Below, in pieces: positions 43,981 through 45,271 of a stretch of 45,271 nucleotides of DNA (position 1 is the stretch's first letter; every line of letters begins with the position of its first letter). A program made the translations under genes and the position numbers. This DNA comes from Desulfamplus sp. (GTDB lineage Bacteria > Desulfobacterota > Desulfobacteria > Desulfobacterales > Desulfobacteraceae), in NCBI GenBank assembly GCA_015232455.1, contig JADFZQ010000025.1, positions 1 to 45,271 of the forward strand, in the 5' to 3' direction. The notes under the pieces are model-generated. The model was given only the letters and a program-made list of their open reading frames with translations. It was not told where the DNA came from and made no database searches.

Positions 43981-44000
43981 CCTGAAAAACTCTTTTCAGG
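43981..44000 (-). promoter_or_regulatory. Hairpin in the rpsF leader
   Basis: CCTGAAAA and TTTTCAGG form an 8-bp stem with a 4-nt loop, about 60 nt before rpsF and just after the predicted transcription start. Leaders of rpsF in many bacteria bind the S6-S18 complex for autoregulation; whether this hairpin belongs to that motif is not clear. Confidence 0.45.
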
Positions 44001-44019
44001 CGACTCATTAAAATTGGGC

Positions 44020-44049
44020 AATATATCACTCTGAATTTGGTGTGGTCAA
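44020..44049 (-). promoter_or_regulatory. Sigma-70 promoter of the rpsF operon
   Basis: On the minus strand TTGACC (44049-44044), an 18-nt spacer and TATATT (44025-44020): five of six matches at each box. The transcript would start about 100 nt before rpsF. It is the best sigma-70 promoter seen in the window. The rest of 43919-44229 contains the leader and the short upstream region of the hemerythrin gene. Confidence 0.7.
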
Positions 44050-44229
44050 GTATTTTCAACCAATCAAATTAATACAAATTTTTTTCAACCAGCTCACCAC
44101 CTCAAACAAAAGCTCTTGCATCTCAAGAAGGTTCGTTATAAATACCGCTATATTTAATTATAGTTTAGATGATTGACCAATTTCACTCACAATTTACATA
44201 TTTAAGCTGTTAATAACTAAGGGGTATTT

Positions 44230-44667
44230 ATGGCAAAAATAACGTGGTCAGAACTTTTAAGCGTTGGAAACGAGGAGATCGATAATCAACATAAAAGATG
44301 GATTGAGATATTTAACACATCTCATGACAAAATGATGAGTTGTGATTACTCTCTGCTATCGCGTATTGGAATTGATGCTTTAAAACAGATGATGGAATAT
44401 GTACAAATGCACTTTGAATTTGAAGAGAACTATATGCAGCAAATCAACTATCCTGCTCTGCTTGAGCATAAGTTGCAACATGAATTTTTTAAATTGCAGC
44501 TTGATAAAATAAATCAAGATTTCGAGAATGGTATCTCAAAACTCAACTCTGAGATTATTAAATTAATTGAAAACTGGCTTATTGGGCATATTCAAAAAGA
44601 GGATCAAAAATACAAAACTTTCATAGCTGCCCTTGGTAACAAAGACGATAATAAACCTGACCTCTAA
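44230..44667 (+). CDS. Bacteriohemerythrin
   Basis: Single-domain O2-binding di-iron protein of 145 residues, cytosolic. The iron ligands fit the hemerythrin pattern: His 21 (DNQHKRW), His 61 and Glu 65 (MHFEFEE), His 80 and His 84 (EHKLQHEFF), His 120 and Asp 125 (GHIQKED). The start ITWSELLSVGNEEIDNQH is typical of bacterial members. AAGGGG precedes the ATG. It is transcribed away from rpsF. Oxygen sensing, storage or detoxification in an anaerobe or microaerophile is the usual explanation. Confidence 0.94.
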   Translation: MAKITWSELLSVGNEEIDNQHKRWIEIFNTSHDKMMSCDYSLLSRIGIDALKQMMEYVQMHFEFEENYMQQINYPALLEHKLQHEFFKLQLDKINQDFENGISKLNSEIIKLIENWLIGHIQKEDQKYKTFIAALGNKDDNKPDL

Positions 44668-44829
44668 GATATAGCGTCTAAATAAGCATAGCTTCCTTAG
44701 AAGCCCATTAATTTATACCTGAATCAGTGGCATAAATATTGCTAAAAGGCATTATTTCTTATTTTAAAGATTAGTAGTGTAGAACTATCCACAGAATCAT
44801 GATGATTACAACATAAAATTTGTTGGCTG

Positions 44830-44879
44830 CAAGTGGAGTTTTAGTCATTTTTTAAATTAAAAGCACAATTCTCCACTTG
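44830..44879. repeat. 9-bp inverted repeat near the transposase remnant
   Basis: CAAGTGGAG (44830-44838) and CTCCACTTG (44871-44879) pair perfectly around an AT-rich 32-nt spacer, 47 nt from the tail of a transposase remnant. It may be a solo element end, a miniature element or a large hairpin. Confidence 0.5.
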
Positions 44880-44925
44880 GGATAGTATTCCCTTTTTGCT
44901 CTTTGAAAATTCAGTTCAATGTCTT

Positions 44926-45123
44926 TCAGCATGGGCAATCACGCACTCGTTGCAGCACGCGGTCAGCCTCTCTTGCAAATGGATTAATTCTGCCAAACGA
45001 AATGAACCATTTTCTCCCCCCATAAAGCAAACGTCCCGCCATGTAAATCAAGTCTTGTATAGCGGTACGAAGCCGTCTTCTGGACACCTTTTTATACTCT
45101 AAACGGTCAGTAATTGAGCTTTT
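44926..45123 (-). pseudogene. C-terminal remnant of an IS4/IS1380-like transposase
   Basis: The minus strand is open from 45123 to a TGA at 44926-44928 and reads ...RRRLRTAIQDLIYMAGRL then GRKWFISFGRINPFAREADRVLQRV. This resembles the end of DDE transposases of the IS4/IS1380 group, where an RLRTAIQNLIYMAGRL-like helix precedes the terminal basic segment. A TGA at 45124-45126 interrupts the frame upstream and the DDE core is not seen before the window ends. The remaining 44668-45271 stretch has no gene; besides this it holds only the inverted repeat at 44830-44879. Confidence 0.6.
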
Positions 45124-45271
45124 TCAAAGTTCTGAAAATTGCATGATAAAAGCGAATCCAATTCCAATCTGTAGGTTGAATGGGTTTGTTTTAAGCAATC
45201 TGAAATAGCAGTTTTGAAAGTAGTAAATTCTGAGTAATATTTGGAATACAGAGATTTTTTCTTTACAAACT

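Noticed and set aside
44784-44794. CTATCCACAG as a DnaA box near the hemerythrin gene
   Set aside because: Isolated site with one mismatch, far from dnaA and without clustering.
1-45271. CRISPR arrays, tRNA or rRNA genes
   Set aside because: No regularly spaced repeats and no cloverleaf with a TTCRA arm were found by eye; short or unusual RNAs could still be missed.

Overview
The window is an AT-rich chromosomal segment from a Gram-negative bacterium. The gene set points to a deltaproteobacterium in the broad sense (Desulfobacterota-like). It carries lipid A genes that use LpxI instead of LpxH, BamA with an extra N-terminal periplasmic domain, Skp/OmpH, LolC/LolD, a long-form HflX, the order rpsF-rpsR-DUF2232-rplI-dnaB, and type IV pilins beside an ABC transporter as in myxobacterial pilGHI. 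The lineage is inferred from gene content; no 16S or tRNA gene was seen.

Layout. (1) 1-7500, minus strand: a degraded integrase remnant at the edge, then two type IV pilin genes, each with its own terminator and a sigma-54-like element, and downstream a TPR protein, an ABC ATPase, an ABC permease and two large GT-C-type membrane proteins. I read this as a pilus assembly and glycosylation cluster. (2) 7812-19838, plus strand: lysS, a small toxin-antitoxin-like pair, lolC, lolD, bamA, skp, lpxD, lpxA, lpxI and lpxB, an outer-membrane biogenesis block. fabZ, usual between lpxD and lpxA, is absent; an inverted repeat sits there. (3) 19998-27754, plus strand: an Aap-type amino-acid ABC transporter (aapJ, aapQ, aapM, aapP) interrupted twice. 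A YafQ-like module lies between aapJ and aapQ. A 3-kb island between aapQ and aapM holds a TumE-like pair with a frameshifted toxin, an unrecognised 215-residue protein and a class III aminotransferase with a four-cysteine cluster. (4) 27928-34270, plus strand: a CNNM/CorC-type protein, aroE, aroA, rsgA and aroC, with a triple-hairpin block before aroA. (5) 34271-37697: a 572-bp gene-poor stretch with degenerate DnaA-box-like repeats, then a dnaA whose DNA-recognition motif deviates from the classical one, then a GlcD-type flavoprotein. (6) 37779-43918, minus strand: a small four-cysteine protein, hflX, dnaB, and the rpsF-rpsR-DUF2232-rplI operon with a good promoter and a terminator. (7) 44230-45271: a bacteriohemerythrin, then non-coding DNA with a transposase tail.

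The points most worth a second look are the variant DnaA with its phased repeats, the pilin/ABC/glycosyltransferase cluster, the twice-interrupted amino-acid transport locus, and the low-complexity insertions in otherwise ordinary housekeeping enzymes. I see no CRISPR array, prophage, rRNA or tRNA.
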